DNA of 64,000 nucleotides from Panacagrimonas sp052389915 (GTDB lineage: Bacteria > Pseudomonadota > Gammaproteobacteria > Nevskiales > Nevskiaceae), in assembly GCA_052389915.1 (NCBI GenBank), contig JBQTHL010000042.1, forward strand, positions 62,001-126,000, read 5' to 3'. Both the position numbers and the translations under genes were made by a program. Each line of letters begins with the position of its first letter. Within the stretch, counting starts at the first letter, position 1. The notes under the pieces are model-generated. The model was not told the origin of the DNA. It worked only from the letters and a program-made list of their open reading frames with translations, and ran no database searches. Positions 36,192 through 44,286 of this stretch are shown piece by piece.

Positions 36192-36659
36192 TCAATGCTT
36201 GTCGATCGTGGTCAACTCGGTTTCCGCGGTATCGACGACGAAGATGGCGAGCAGGGTTGCGGGCTCGGTCGTGCTCGCGTTCTCACTGACGACGTGGCGT
36301 GCGCCGGGATTCTCCGTCCAGCTCTCGCCCGCCTTGAACACCTTCAGCGAACCGTCGTCGACCTGGCTGCGGATGGCGCCCGACAGCACGTAGCCGGTGA
36401 TGAACGCCGACTTGGCGTGCGAATGCGATGGCGTTTTGCCGCCCGGCGGATAGGTCACGACCGCGGCGACCAGGCTCTTGCCCGGGATATTCGCGATCGG
36501 GTTTGCGAATGCCGGAACGATCGTCTCGCGCGGCGCGCTGCCGACCGTCGCGGTTCCCGCAGGAGGCGGAACAGTCACCACCGTGGTGGTGGCCGCCCGT
36601 GACGAAACGCTGGCCAGTACAAGCGCAACGGCGAGGATGATTCGGCGAGCAGACTTCAT
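36192..36659 (-). CDS. Exported cupin-domain protein
   Basis: The ATG at 36659 gives a 155-residue protein with a Sec signal (RRIILAVALVLASVSSRA). The mature part is a single cupin barrel: motif 1 GGKTPSHSHAKSAFITGYVLSG (metal His pair and Glu position replaced by hydrophobic Tyr/Val context) and motif 2 ENPGARHVVSENAS. Periplasmic cupins of this kind are common and poorly characterised. The upstream open frame to 36767 has no family content. Next to it on the same strand is the two-component pair at 36764-38736, 104 bases upstream; regulation by that pair is possible but not shown. Confidence 0.82.
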   Translation of the reverse strand: MKSARRIILAVALVLASVSSRAATTTVVTVPPPAGTATVGSAPRETIVPAFANPIANIPGKSLVAAVVTYPPGGKTPSHSHAKSAFITGYVLSGAIRSQVDDGSLKVFKAGESWTENPGARHVVSENASTTEPATLLAIFVVDTAETELTTIDKH

Positions 36660-36763
36660 GCGTGATCTCCGTTTGATCGATGTGAATCCGGCAGCGAAGG
36701 ATAGAACGAAACTTGGATGAGACAGAAAGAGCCCGCGTGGCGCATGGCGGGCACTCAGCAGGC

Positions 36764-37414
36764 TCATCCAATCAACTGCTGACGCAAGGCGATGGCCACC
36801 GCATGGGCACGATCCGCAGCGCCCAGCTTCTCGTAAATTTTCTTGAGGTGCGACTTGACCGTCTCCTCGGTAATGGACAGCGACTTGGCAATCATCTTGT
36901 TGCTCAGCCCGTCGGCGAGCGCTTCGAGGATGTGCATCTCGCGCACCGATAACGCGCCGCGATCCTCTGCGTTGCGCGCATCCTGCACCAGGCGCTTGAG
37001 CAGGGGCATAGTGATCTCCGCTTGCAGGTAGGCGCCGCCGTTGGCGACCGAACGCACCGCACGCAACAAGTCGCTGCCCGACGCGCTCTTGAGCAGATAC
37101 CCACGCGCGCCGGCATTCATCGTGCTCCAGACGTAGCCGGGGTTGTCGTACATGGTGAAGACGATGATCCGGGTCTCTGGATGCGCTTGCATGATTTCGC
37201 CGATGGCACTCATTCCGCTCTGGCCCGGCATCTTCAGGTCGATCACGACGACCTCCGGGTAAGGCAGCAAGGTTTCCATGGTGCGAATACCGCTCTGCGC
37301 GTCGCCGCTTTGCCCGACGACCGTGATGTCGGATTCCTGATCGAGCATGCGCGCGATGGCTTGGCGTAGCACGTGATGATCGTCAATCAGAAACACGCGC
37401 GTCTGGCCGTTCAC
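36764..37414 (-). CDS. LuxR-type response regulator (NarL family)
   Basis: The 216-residue protein has a receiver domain with the acidic pair DD near residue 11, phospho-acceptor Asp in VVVIDLKMPGQSG (about residue 59), the Thr/Ser switch in VFTMYDN and Lys in YLLKSASG, followed by a LuxR helix-turn-helix LSVREMHILEALADGLSNKMIAKSLSITEETVKSHLKKIYEKLG. Its start overlaps the stop of the kinase by four bases, so the two are translated from one transcript. It should bind DNA as a dimer when phosphorylated. Targets are unknown; the nearby cupin gene is a candidate. Confidence 0.93.
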   Translation of the reverse strand: MNGQTRVFLIDDHHVLRQAIARMLDQESDITVVGQSGDAQSGIRTMETLLPYPEVVVIDLKMPGQSGMSAIGEIMQAHPETRIIVFTMYDNPGYVWSTMNAGARGYLLKSASGSDLLRAVRSVANGGAYLQAEITMPLLKRLVQDARNAEDRGALSVREMHILEALADGLSNKMIAKSLSITEETVKSHLKKIYEKLGAADRAHAVAIALRQQLIG

Positions 37415-38736
37415 GCGCTCGCCCGCGGCAAGCGCACTTCGATTCTTGTTCCGCGTCGTCCGTTGCCGGCCTGCACTTTCAGTTGCCCGCCCGCAGCCTC
37501 CGCGCGCTCGCGCATGGTCATGAGGCCGTAGTGGCCCAGCGGCACCTTCTCTGGATCGAAGCCCTGGCCATCATCGGTGATGCTCAACAAGACTTCGTCG
37601 CGCTGCGGCTCCAGCACGACCTCGACATTTCTCGCATGCGCGTGCTTCTGAATGTTGAGCAAGGCTTCTTGCAGGAGCCGGAACAGCATCGCGTCCTGCT
37701 TCGATCGCCAATCGCGCAGTGAAGAATCCATGCGGTGAACCAGGCGATACGAAGAGATTTCCGACTGGCGCGCCAAGTGCTCGCTGGCCGCCTCGTAGAA
37801 ACCCAGTTCGTCGAGAACGGTGGGGCGCAGCTCGTTCATGATCGAGCGCACGTCGTGCGTGCAGGCGCGCACCGTGACCTCCAGTTCGGCGAGTTTTTCG
37901 CTTACGCCCTGCCGGTCATCCAGGCCCTTCATGCATTGCTCCAGGCCCTGCCTCAAGCCGAACAGGTGGCCGCTCATGCGGTCGTGCAACTCGCCCGCGA
38001 TGTTGCGGCGCTCTTCTTCCTGCACCTGCGCAAAACGACGCAGTACGGCCTGGTAGCGCTCTCCGGATTCTCTGAGCGTGCGCGCATGTTCCAGAATCAG
38101 CTTGGCGTGCTGGCGCGCCCACTCGGCGAGAATAGCGCCCATGAATCCGGAGAAGCCGAGCAGAAAAAATTTCGTCGCCAACATCAGCGGCGTGGAAGAA
38201 ATCGTGTCGCCGCTGTAAATCGGCTCCACGAAAAAGATGGCGACGGTAAGAAAGCAATTGAAGCAGGCGATGCCGATGGACTCCCACACGCCGAAGCGGA
38301 TGGCCACCGACATCTGCGTGAAGTAGAAGAACGGATACAGCACGGAGTCGATGCCGCCGGTGACCACGCAGATCATGCCGGCGAGCACCGGGTCGCTGAA
38401 GGTGGTGACCACGGCGGCGCGCCGGATGTTTGTCGTGCGCGCCGCCTGGAGATGCGCCCAGATGCCGTAGATCACGCCCGCCGTGTACACCGCCCACACC
38501 GGGGTAAATCCCAACTCATAGCCGTGTCCGCGCAGCACCACGAACCAGCCGATGAGCCCGATGTTGCGCAGCCAGCGGATGTCCTTCTCGGCGCGCCGCA
38601 GACGGTTTTCGTCCTGCGTGGTCTCGACCCAGACGGGCTCGCGGCTAAGCCGTAACGATTCTGCTGATAGGGACCATCCGCTCGACACGGGGAGCCACCG
38701 GAATAGCCAGGGTCGGAGCAGGATACTCCGGCTCAT
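37411..38736 (-). CDS. Membrane sensor histidine kinase, HisKA_3 (NarX/DegS type)
   Basis: The 441-residue protein has about six hydrophobic helices between residues 55 and 205 (no large periplasmic loop), a linker coiled coil, a HisKA_3 domain with phospho-acceptor His in RRNIAGELHDRMSGHLFGLRQGLEQ and a HATPase_c domain with LLQEALLNIQKHAHA (N-box) and DDGQGFDPEKVPLGHYGLMTMRERAEAAGG (G boxes). It pairs with the LuxR-type regulator at 36764. The multi-helix input suggests it senses a membrane-linked signal such as a hydrophobic compound or the redox state. The exact start is uncertain; the first 40 residues are poorly conserved in type. Confidence 0.9.
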   Translation of the reverse strand: MSRSILLRPWLFRWLPVSSGWSLSAESLRLSREPVWVETTQDENRLRRAEKDIRWLRNIGLIGWFVVLRGHGYELGFTPVWAVYTAGVIYGIWAHLQAARTTNIRRAAVVTTFSDPVLAGMICVVTGGIDSVLYPFFYFTQMSVAIRFGVWESIGIACFNCFLTVAIFFVEPIYSGDTISSTPLMLATKFFLLGFSGFMGAILAEWARQHAKLILEHARTLRESGERYQAVLRRFAQVQEEERRNIAGELHDRMSGHLFGLRQGLEQCMKGLDDRQGVSEKLAELEVTVRACTHDVRSIMNELRPTVLDELGFYEAASEHLARQSEISSYRLVHRMDSSLRDWRSKQDAMLFRLLQEALLNIQKHAHARNVEVVLEPQRDEVLLSITDDGQGFDPEKVPLGHYGLMTMRERAEAAGGQLKVQAGNGRRGTRIEVRLPRASA

Positions 38737-38780
38737 TCGCGGCGCTGGGGACCGGTGAGCGGCGATTGGGGAAAACCGAA

Positions 38781-38886
38781 CAACCCACCGTTCGCCCTGA
38801 GCCTGCGAAAGGGCGTTTGCGCCGGCTCGAATTGGCGCGGGGTTCTCTGCTCGTGTTTCGACAGGCTCACCACGAACGGAGAACCC
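38781..38886. repeat. Dispersed palindromic repeat pair (TTCGCCCTGAGCCT / GTTTCGACAGGCTC type)
   Basis: Two diverged hairpin units lie at about 38788-38814 (CCGTTCGCCCTGAGCCTGCG, AAAGGGC) and 38842-38884 (GTTCTCTGCTCGTG, TTTCGACAGGCTC, ACCACGAACGGAGAAC). The words GAGCCTG/CAGGCTC and CGTTCG/CGAACG are inverted between the two. It lies between the kinase start and the epoxide-hydrolase-like stop. This is a common intergenic repeat type of high-GC proteobacteria. Confidence 0.65.
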
Positions 38887-38898
38887 TGCTGGAGATCT

Positions 38899-39300
38899 TC
38901 AAAGCTTCATCCCGCTCTGCCGCTCGAAATCCGCCAGGTCGAAATAATCGCTGAAGCGCGCAATCTTGCCGCCCCTCACTTCGAACACGCCGGTCACCGG
39001 CAACTCGATGCGCGTGCCGTTGCGCATCACGAAACGATCGATGCGCTCGGCAATCACCAGGCCGGGCTCGGCCGCGAGCGTGACGATGTCCAGGCTCGCG
39101 TACTCGAAGGCTTCGAGAAAGGCCTCGAAGATCTGCCGGATGCCCTTGAGCCCGTGGATCGGTTTCACCGGCACGTTGTGGTACATCGCGTCCTCCGCAA
39201 ACGCGCCGCAGATGTTGTCGATGTTGCGGTCATTCCACGATCCGAGAAAGTCGCGGACGAGTTTCTCGGAGGAGGCTTTGGTTTCAGTCGATGCAGGCAT
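38899..39300 (-). CDS. Limonene-1,2-epoxide hydrolase-like protein (SnoaL/NTF2 fold)
   Basis: The 133-residue protein carries the full limonene epoxide hydrolase catalytic set in order: Tyr40 and Asn42 (MYHNVP), Arg86 and Asp88 (AERIDRF), Asp118 (FSDYFD), spaced as in the Rhodococcus enzyme (Tyr53, Asn55, Arg99, Asp101, Asp132). The end GVFEVRGGKIARFSDYFD is typical of the family. LEH-type enzymes open an epoxide in one step to a diol. The adjacent SDR (39337) and amidohydrolase (40086) form one minus-strand run with it. Because NTF2-fold families diverge, an epoxide ring-opening role is inference, but the residues are all there. Confidence 0.8.
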   Translation of the reverse strand: MPASTETKASSEKLVRDFLGSWNDRNIDNICGAFAEDAMYHNVPVKPIHGLKGIRQIFEAFLEAFEYASLDIVTLAAEPGLVIAERIDRFVMRNGTRIELPVTGVFEVRGGKIARFSDYFDLADFERQSGMKL

Positions 39301-39336
39301 GCGGAACTCCTCTCGAAGGTTTCCAGTTATTGCGCG

Positions 39337-40089
39337 TCATTGCGCAACGAATCCGCCGTCCACCGCCAGGGGATGGCCGGTGACGTAGCCGGATTGATCG
39401 GATGCAAGCCAGATCGCGGCGTTGGCAATGTCCTCCGCCGAAGCGAGCCGGCGCATGGGGTTGAGCATCATCAGGCCCTCGCGCTGTTCCGGCGTCAGCT
39501 CGCCGAGCATCGCCGTATCGACCATGCCCGGGCATAGCGCGTTGACGCGAATGCCTTGCGCCGCCACGTTGAGCGCGGTCGATTTCACCAGGCCCACGAC
39601 CGCGTGCTTGCTCGCGACATACGCAGCCACGCCGGTGGTGCCGATGAGTCCGGCAACCGAGGCCGTCGCCACGATCACGCCCGAACCGCGCTTGACCATT
39701 TCCGGCAGCGCCGCCTTGAAGGTGCGCCAGGTGCCGTTGAGATTCACGTCGATGATCTGGGTGAAATCCGATTCGGAATAATCCCAGACGTTCATCGGCG
39801 TGCCGAGGATGCCGGCATTGGCGTAGACGATATCGGGATGACCGAAGCGCTCCGCAGCCTTCGCGAACAAGGCCGTGAGATCCGCCTGCTTGCGCACGTC
39901 GCAAAACTTCCAGATCGATGCGGCGCCGACGCGTTCCACCAGCGCGGCTGTTTCCGCGAGTCCGGGTTCGGACACGTCACCCAGAACCAGCTTCGCTCCG
40001 GCACGACCCGCAGCTAGCGCGATGGCGCGACCGATTCCCGCCGCGGCGCCCGTCACGAGGACGGTCTTGTTCTCGAACGAAATAATCAC
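39337..40089 (-). CDS. Short-chain dehydrogenase/reductase (GTG start)
   Basis: The 250-residue classical SDR has TGAAAGIGRAIA (nucleotide site), NAGILG, catalytic Ser-Tyr-Lys in ATASVAGLIG...YVASKHAVVGL and the family end SGYVTGHPLAVDGGFVAQ. The GTG at 40089 overlaps the amidohydrolase stop (GTGA), which fixes the start. It lies 36 bases upstream of the epoxide-hydrolase-like gene, so a diol made by that enzyme could be its substrate. The longer frame to 40197 has no SDR content. Confidence 0.9.
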   Translation of the reverse strand: MIISFENKTVLVTGAAAGIGRAIALAAGRAGAKLVLGDVSEPGLAETAALVERVGAASIWKFCDVRKQADLTALFAKAAERFGHPDIVYANAGILGTPMNVWDYSESDFTQIIDVNLNGTWRTFKAALPEMVKRGSGVIVATASVAGLIGTTGVAAYVASKHAVVGLVKSTALNVAAQGIRVNALCPGMVDTAMLGELTPEQREGLMMLNPMRRLASAEDIANAAIWLASDQSGYVTGHPLAVDGGFVAQ

Positions 40090-41582
40090 GAGTCCTGCCC
40101 CTGCGATTTGCGGATGAACCCATAGTATTGGTTGGAAGGCTTGCCGCCCGCCGCAAGATATTCGGCCTTGGCCTGGCTCAGCAAATCGCCGCGCCACTTC
40201 TGTTCAGCGGCGTCTTTCTGCAAGTTGAAAATGCCCACGGCGTTGCCGCCGAAGATCACGGATTTCACGTTGCCGTCTGCCGCGCCCAAAGGCGCGAAGC
40301 CGTGAGTCTTCTGCATCTCCGGTGGAATCTCGATGCGCCGGAACGCGTCGATCTGCCACTGCGGCGAGCCGTACCACACGGAATCCGTCCCCCAGACCAC
40401 GTGGTCGGCGCCCATGCCCTTGATGAGCGAACCCAGGATCGCGGCCGCGAGCTTGGGATGCGTCACCACGCAACTGCCAAAGGTCGTTCCAAGTTCAGCG
40501 TAGACGTTCGACACGCCGTACTTTTCCGGCACCGCAGCCAAGTCGGTCACCCAATCGATCTGGCCCGTCTTGTCGAAGCGATCGAGTGTCGGCCCCGGGT
40601 CGGTGAGAAACATGCGCAGGCCGGAGTGGTAGATGACGAACTTCAGCTCCGGCCAATCCTTCGCCGCCTTGCCCACGTCGTCGACCATGGCGTAGCGCCA
40701 GTTGGTCAGGCTGCGCTGGTAGTCGTCCGGCAGCAGGCCCTTGTGGATGCAGACGGTGCGGATGCCCGACTTCATCATCTTCTCGTAGGCCGGGTACATC
40801 AGCTTCTCGTCGTCCATGCGCCACGGAAAGTGCGAGTTCTCGAATGGATCGCCAAGCGTGTAGCCCTTCCATCCGTCCGGCTTGTAGACCTCGATAGCCT
40901 TGTCGATCTCCTCCAGCCAGCCTTTCTGTCCCGGCGCCATCACGCTGTGACACAGCATGCGGCGCGACCCGGCTGCGGCGTTCACGAGCCGCCGCGCCTG
41001 CTCCAGTCCGGCGTTGCCGACGATGACGTTGTCGCCCTGCTCGGCCGGCGCGGCGCTGACCAGGCCGATGGTGGTGTCGCTGTCGAAGTACACCTCCTTC
41101 AGGAAGTGATCGAACTTGTAGCGCTCGATCCTGACACCTTCTTTTTCCAGCACCGGGTTCCAGTTCTTGGCGTACTCGCCGAGCGCCAGGACGATGTCTT
41201 TCTTGTAGTCGTCGCGGACGAAGTGCAGTTGCACATCGACAATCAACTGATCCTTGAGTCGCGCGCGCAGCGCCGCCGCAGCATCGAGGTCGAGCGACTC
41301 GGCACTCGCGTCGTTGAAGTAAGTGCCGAACACCGTGTTCATCGCCGCGAAAGCCGTCGCCATGCCCGCGCCGGTCTTGAGGAAATCGCGGCGGCTCATC
41401 CCGAGTTCGCGACTACGCCGCGTCGCGAGCAGGCCGAGTTCGTGTTCGACGCGCTTCTGATCCTGCGTCTGCGCAATCGGCAGGAACTCCCCGTTCGAAA
41501 CCATCTGCGTCGGCACCGGCCATCCATCCTGGCCGCCGTCCAGCGAGGTCACCTCGCCGATCTGTCTGTCGTCCAGCCACAT
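40086..41582 (-). CDS. Amidohydrolase-family protein with an internal Tat-like motif
   Basis: From the ATG at 41582 (MWLDDRQIGEVTS) the protein has 498 residues. A twin-arginine signature SRRDFLKTGAGMATAFAAMNTVFG starts at residue 63, preceded by about 60 residues (TQMVSNGEFLPIAQTQDQKRVEHELG), so it is not a normal export signal. The rest is a TIM-barrel amidohydrolase_2 (ACMSD-like) domain with VDVQLHFVRD (HxH is altered to QLHF), KFVIYHSG and VWGTDSVWYGSPQWQ. ACMSD relatives decarboxylate or hydrolyse aromatic and keto acids. It heads a run with the SDR and epoxide-hydrolase-like genes. The biochemical role is unknown. Confidence 0.82.
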   Translation of the reverse strand: MWLDDRQIGEVTSLDGGQDGWPVPTQMVSNGEFLPIAQTQDQKRVEHELGLLATRRSRELGMSRRDFLKTGAGMATAFAAMNTVFGTYFNDASAESLDLDAAAALRARLKDQLIVDVQLHFVRDDYKKDIVLALGEYAKNWNPVLEKEGVRIERYKFDHFLKEVYFDSDTTIGLVSAAPAEQGDNVIVGNAGLEQARRLVNAAAGSRRMLCHSVMAPGQKGWLEEIDKAIEVYKPDGWKGYTLGDPFENSHFPWRMDDEKLMYPAYEKMMKSGIRTVCIHKGLLPDDYQRSLTNWRYAMVDDVGKAAKDWPELKFVIYHSGLRMFLTDPGPTLDRFDKTGQIDWVTDLAAVPEKYGVSNVYAELGTTFGSCVVTHPKLAAAILGSLIKGMGADHVVWGTDSVWYGSPQWQIDAFRRIEIPPEMQKTHGFAPLGAADGNVKSVIFGGNAVGIFNLQKDAAEQKWRGDLLSQAKAEYLAAGGKPSNQYYGFIRKSQGQDS

Positions 41583-41690
41583 GATGCGCGCGCTCCCGGG
41601 TCGGCTTGGCCGTTGTCCGGAGAGCATGGTTTCAAGCGGCGCTTGCGGGTATCACGCCATTCAGGGGTTGGAAGGACTCTTTCGGGGGGC

Positions 41691-42236
41691 TCAGCCCTGT
41701 GTCACGCCCAGCAGCGTCTCGATGGCAGGCACGGCCTTCGGATCGGGCTCCCAGCCCTGCGTCAGCACCCAGGAGCGCTCGCGCAGCAGTTGTTCCTTCG
41801 ACATCGCCAGCACCGATTCCTGTATGCGATCGCGGGACGAGCCTTCGCCGTCTTCGTACACCTTGGTAATGAGATTTCCGGTCGCGGCGCGCAGATCGCG
41901 AACTGCGCGCTCGACCTCGTCCGGTCCAGCTTTGGCGCGCTCGGCAGTGAGGCTCGCAGCCTTCGCACTTTCAGCGAGCGCGGCGGCAGCAGCCAGAGTC
42001 TCACCTCCACCCTTGGCCAGGGTCTGAAGCTCGTTCGAGAATTCGATCAGCCGCGCCAGTTCGTCGCAGTCGAAACGGAACTGCAAGGGCAATTGTTTCG
42101 CCATCAGCGCGAGCACGCCCATGACCAGCCGCACCTGTTCCTGCGCCAGCTTGTTCTGAGGATCGAGCGCGGGCAGCACGACGTCGCTCAGCGCCTTGAT
42201 GACGCTTTGAATCTGTACCTGCGGACGCATCTGCAT
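41691..42236 (-). CDS. Protein of unknown function, Ala-rich helical
   Basis: The 181-residue protein (181 from ATG 42236; a longer start at 42254 overlaps the upstream stop) is almost wholly alpha-helical by composition, with Ala/Leu/Glu-rich stretches (TLAAAAALAESAKAASLTAERAKAGPDEVERAVRDL) that look like a coiled coil. I recognise no domain. Genes of this length follow APH-type phosphotransferases in other catabolic clusters, and here the start lies one base from the phosphotransferase stop, so the two are surely cotranscribed. A partner or chaperone role is a guess. Confidence 0.7.
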   Translation of the reverse strand: MQMRPQVQIQSVIKALSDVVLPALDPQNKLAQEQVRLVMGVLALMAKQLPLQFRFDCDELARLIEFSNELQTLAKGGGETLAAAAALAESAKAASLTAERAKAGPDEVERAVRDLRAATGNLITKVYEDGEGSSRDRIQESVLAMSKEQLLRERSWVLTQGWEPDPKAVPAIETLLGVTQG

Positions 42237-42237
42237 G

Positions 42238-43437
42238 TCAGGGAGCTCCTTCAATCAGCGAACGCATTTCTTCCAGCAGCACGTAGCCGATGCCCATGAG
42301 CCAGGTGACCAACACGTCCTGGTGGGTCTTGCCGTTGCGCGCGACTCTGTAACCCGTGGCGAACAGCAAGGTGGCCATCATGTAGTCGTTATAGATCTTG
42401 TACCAAAGCACGGCCTTGGCATCGACCTTTAGACCGGAAGCCTTTTCGTAGGCTTCGAGGAACTCGGTTTCGGGCAGTAGGCCGCAGGTCAGGAAGGTCT
42501 TGCCGTCTTCGGCGATATGGCCGAACGCGGCGCTGGTCGTCCAGGCAATGTCCTGGTGGCGGTCACCAATCCGGCCCAGCTCCCAGTCCAGCCATGCGGA
42601 GATGCGCGTGTCGTGTTCGGTGAAGAGAAAATTTCCGAGTCGGTAGTCGGCGTGAACGACCACGGCACGATCCAGCACCGGCAGGTTCTGCCGCAGCCAG
42701 GCTGAGCACAGGCGCATGAGCGGGATGTCTTCGTCGCTGTCTTCCTCCCACACGCGCTCCCACCAGTTGATGCCCCAGAGCGCGCACTGCGTGCTGCCGG
42801 TCTCGGGAATCTCGAAAGAGTCGAGGTTCGCGCTGCGGACATCGAAGGTATGAATCTTCACCAGATGCTCGACGAACTGCGGCGCCAGCTTCGCACGCAG
42901 CTCTATCGGCAGGTGGGTACCCAGCCCGCTCACGTGGCTGTGCGCGGTCGAGGGCTTGGTCACGCCCTCGGCGAATCCATAGATCAGCGCGGGGTACGGC
43001 AGGTGCTCGCCGTCCGCATCGCACCAGTACACCGGCGGTACCGGCACCGTACCGCGGAGCGCCTTGATGAGCTGGAATTCGCGCAAGCGGCTGGTCTCGA
43101 CCACGGACTCCGAAGGCTCCATGCGCAGCACCATGGGGGTCTGCGTGCGAGGCGTGCCGTCAGGAGTCCAGGACAGCGTGAAAGCCATCTGCAACTTCGA
43201 GGCGCCGCCCGATAGCCATTTCGCGTCGGAAATTTCGAACGGCGCCGACAGCTCGGACCGGAGCAGGGAATCGACGCCCTTGACCAGGACCTCCAGCGGC
43301 ACGGGCGAGTAGCCGGGGCCCGCGCGGCGTTCCATCTTGCGCGTCAGCACGCGGTCGATTTCCCGCTCCGTGGGAAAGCGTTTGCGCAGCGCCGCGATAA
43401 ATGAAGGCGAGGGACGATTCTTGTCGATGGCCTGCAT
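42238..43437 (-). CDS. Phosphotransferase-family protein (APH fold), catabolic type
   Basis: The 399-residue protein has the APH kinase fold: SGGASKLQMAFTLSW nucleotide loop near residue 74, catalytic loop VVVHADYRLGNFLF near residue 262 and metal motif ISAWLDWELGRIGDRHQDIAW. Such proteins lie next to acyl-CoA dehydrogenases, SDRs and CoA ligases in fatty-acid, steroid and terpenoid clusters; their substrate is unknown. The gene starts a minus-strand run with the unknown gene at 41691. It is divergent from a MarR regulator gene, and two matching palindromes (43468, 43586) lie between them, so MarR control is likely. Confidence 0.85.
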   Translation of the reverse strand: MQAIDKNRPSPSFIAALRKRFPTEREIDRVLTRKMERRAGPGYSPVPLEVLVKGVDSLLRSELSAPFEISDAKWLSGGASKLQMAFTLSWTPDGTPRTQTPMVLRMEPSESVVETSRLREFQLIKALRGTVPVPPVYWCDADGEHLPYPALIYGFAEGVTKPSTAHSHVSGLGTHLPIELRAKLAPQFVEHLVKIHTFDVRSANLDSFEIPETGSTQCALWGINWWERVWEEDSDEDIPLMRLCSAWLRQNLPVLDRAVVVHADYRLGNFLFTEHDTRISAWLDWELGRIGDRHQDIAWTTSAAFGHIAEDGKTFLTCGLLPETEFLEAYEKASGLKVDAKAVLWYKIYNDYMMATLLFATGYRVARNGKTHQDVLVTWLMGIGYVLLEEMRSLIEGAP

Positions 43438-43467
43438 CGAATCTCCTTGTATGATTTTGTATTGTCG

Positions 43468-43479
43468 TACGGTACCGTA
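43468..43479. promoter_or_regulatory. Operator-like palindrome 1 upstream of the phosphotransferase gene
   Basis: TACGGTACCGTA is a perfect 12-bp palindrome 31 bases before the minus-strand start. The same core with one changed base occurs at 43586-43597. Two copies in the divergent MarR-phosphotransferase region suggest binding sites for the MarR protein at 43671. Confidence 0.6.
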
Positions 43480-43585
43480 TCACTGGGCAGGGCCGTCTTG
43501 CCAGACCCGCACGAAGGTCCGGGGTCTGCTCCGGGGCCTGCTGTCGAGAGTCGGACTAGGGGCGCTACCGGATTCGCAATAACGG

Positions 43586-43597
43586 TACGGAACCGTA
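43586..43597. promoter_or_regulatory. Operator-like palindrome 2 overlapping the marR promoter
   Basis: TACGGAACCGTA (43586-43597) repeats palindrome 1 with one change. A plus-strand promoter overlaps it: -35 TTCGCA at 43573-43578, 17-bp spacer, -10 TATGAT at 43596-43601. Protein bound here would block the marR promoter, a typical autoregulation layout. Confidence 0.6.
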
Positions 43598-43670
43598 TGA
43601 TCGTGCCCGACAATTCCTTTTCCACCCGTCGTTTGCGGCGCCGTCAGCAACGTTTCCCGGCAGGACTTCC

Positions 43671-44276
43671 ATGGCAACTCGACGAACCAAAGCAGCGGAC
43701 GTGGCGAAAGTGACGAAGGCTATCGCGGCCCATCGCCACATCGCCGCCGTGTCTTCGATGACGAAATCCAACGGCCCGATCCGGGAAGATGATGTCGTCA
43801 GCGAAGTATCTGGCGATGTCGCCCGCGAGGGCATACGCCTGGGCTTCCTGATTCACGACGTGTCGCGCATGCGGCGCAGCGCCTACGATCAGTTCATGAA
43901 ACCGCTGGGTATCACGCGCGCGCAATGGTGGGTGCTAGCGCACCTGTCGCGCCACGACGGCATGATGCAGACCCAACTTGCCGACGTGTTGGAAGTGGGC
44001 AAGGCCAGCCTCGGCGACGTGATCGAAGGCATCGAGAGCGGCGGCTGGGTTGAGCGGCGACCGGACCCTTCTGACAAGCGTGCCAAGCGCGTCTACCTGA
44101 CCAAGGCCGGCCAGGGTCTGATCAAACGCATGACAGTGATGGAGAACGAGTTCAACAGCCAGATTCTCGGCGACCTCACTCCTGCCGAGCGCACCGAGGC
44201 GACGCGCAGCCTATTGAAGATCAAGCACGCCATTGCGCGGCTCACCCCGGGTGCTGCAACTCCCGACGCAGACTAG
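43671..44276 (+). CDS. MarR-family transcriptional regulator
   Basis: The 201-residue protein has a long basic N-terminus (ATRRTKAADVAKVTKAI), then the winged-helix core with LTRAQWWVLAHLSRHDGMMQTQLADVLEVGKASLGDVIEGIESGGWVERRPDPSDKRAKRVYLTKAG, the classic MarR recognition helix and wing (DPSDKRAKRVYLT). A start at the internal MTKSNG (residue 30) is possible. MarR proteins bind small phenolic or lipophilic ligands and release DNA. It is divergent from the phosphotransferase gene with two matching operators between; it is convergent with a second MarR-like gene. Confidence 0.9.
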   Translation: MATRRTKAADVAKVTKAIAAHRHIAAVSSMTKSNGPIREDDVVSEVSGDVAREGIRLGFLIHDVSRMRRSAYDQFMKPLGITRAQWWVLAHLSRHDGMMQTQLADVLEVGKASLGDVIEGIESGGWVERRPDPSDKRAKRVYLTKAGQGLIKRMTVMENEFNSQILGDLTPAERTEATRSLLKIKHAIARLTPGAATPDAD

Positions 44277-44286
44277 GAAGCCCGAG

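Noticed and set aside
40128..42299. 723-aa plus-strand open frame
   Set aside because: Antisense to the amidohydrolase and the unknown helical gene; no motif, typical shadow of GC-rich coding DNA.
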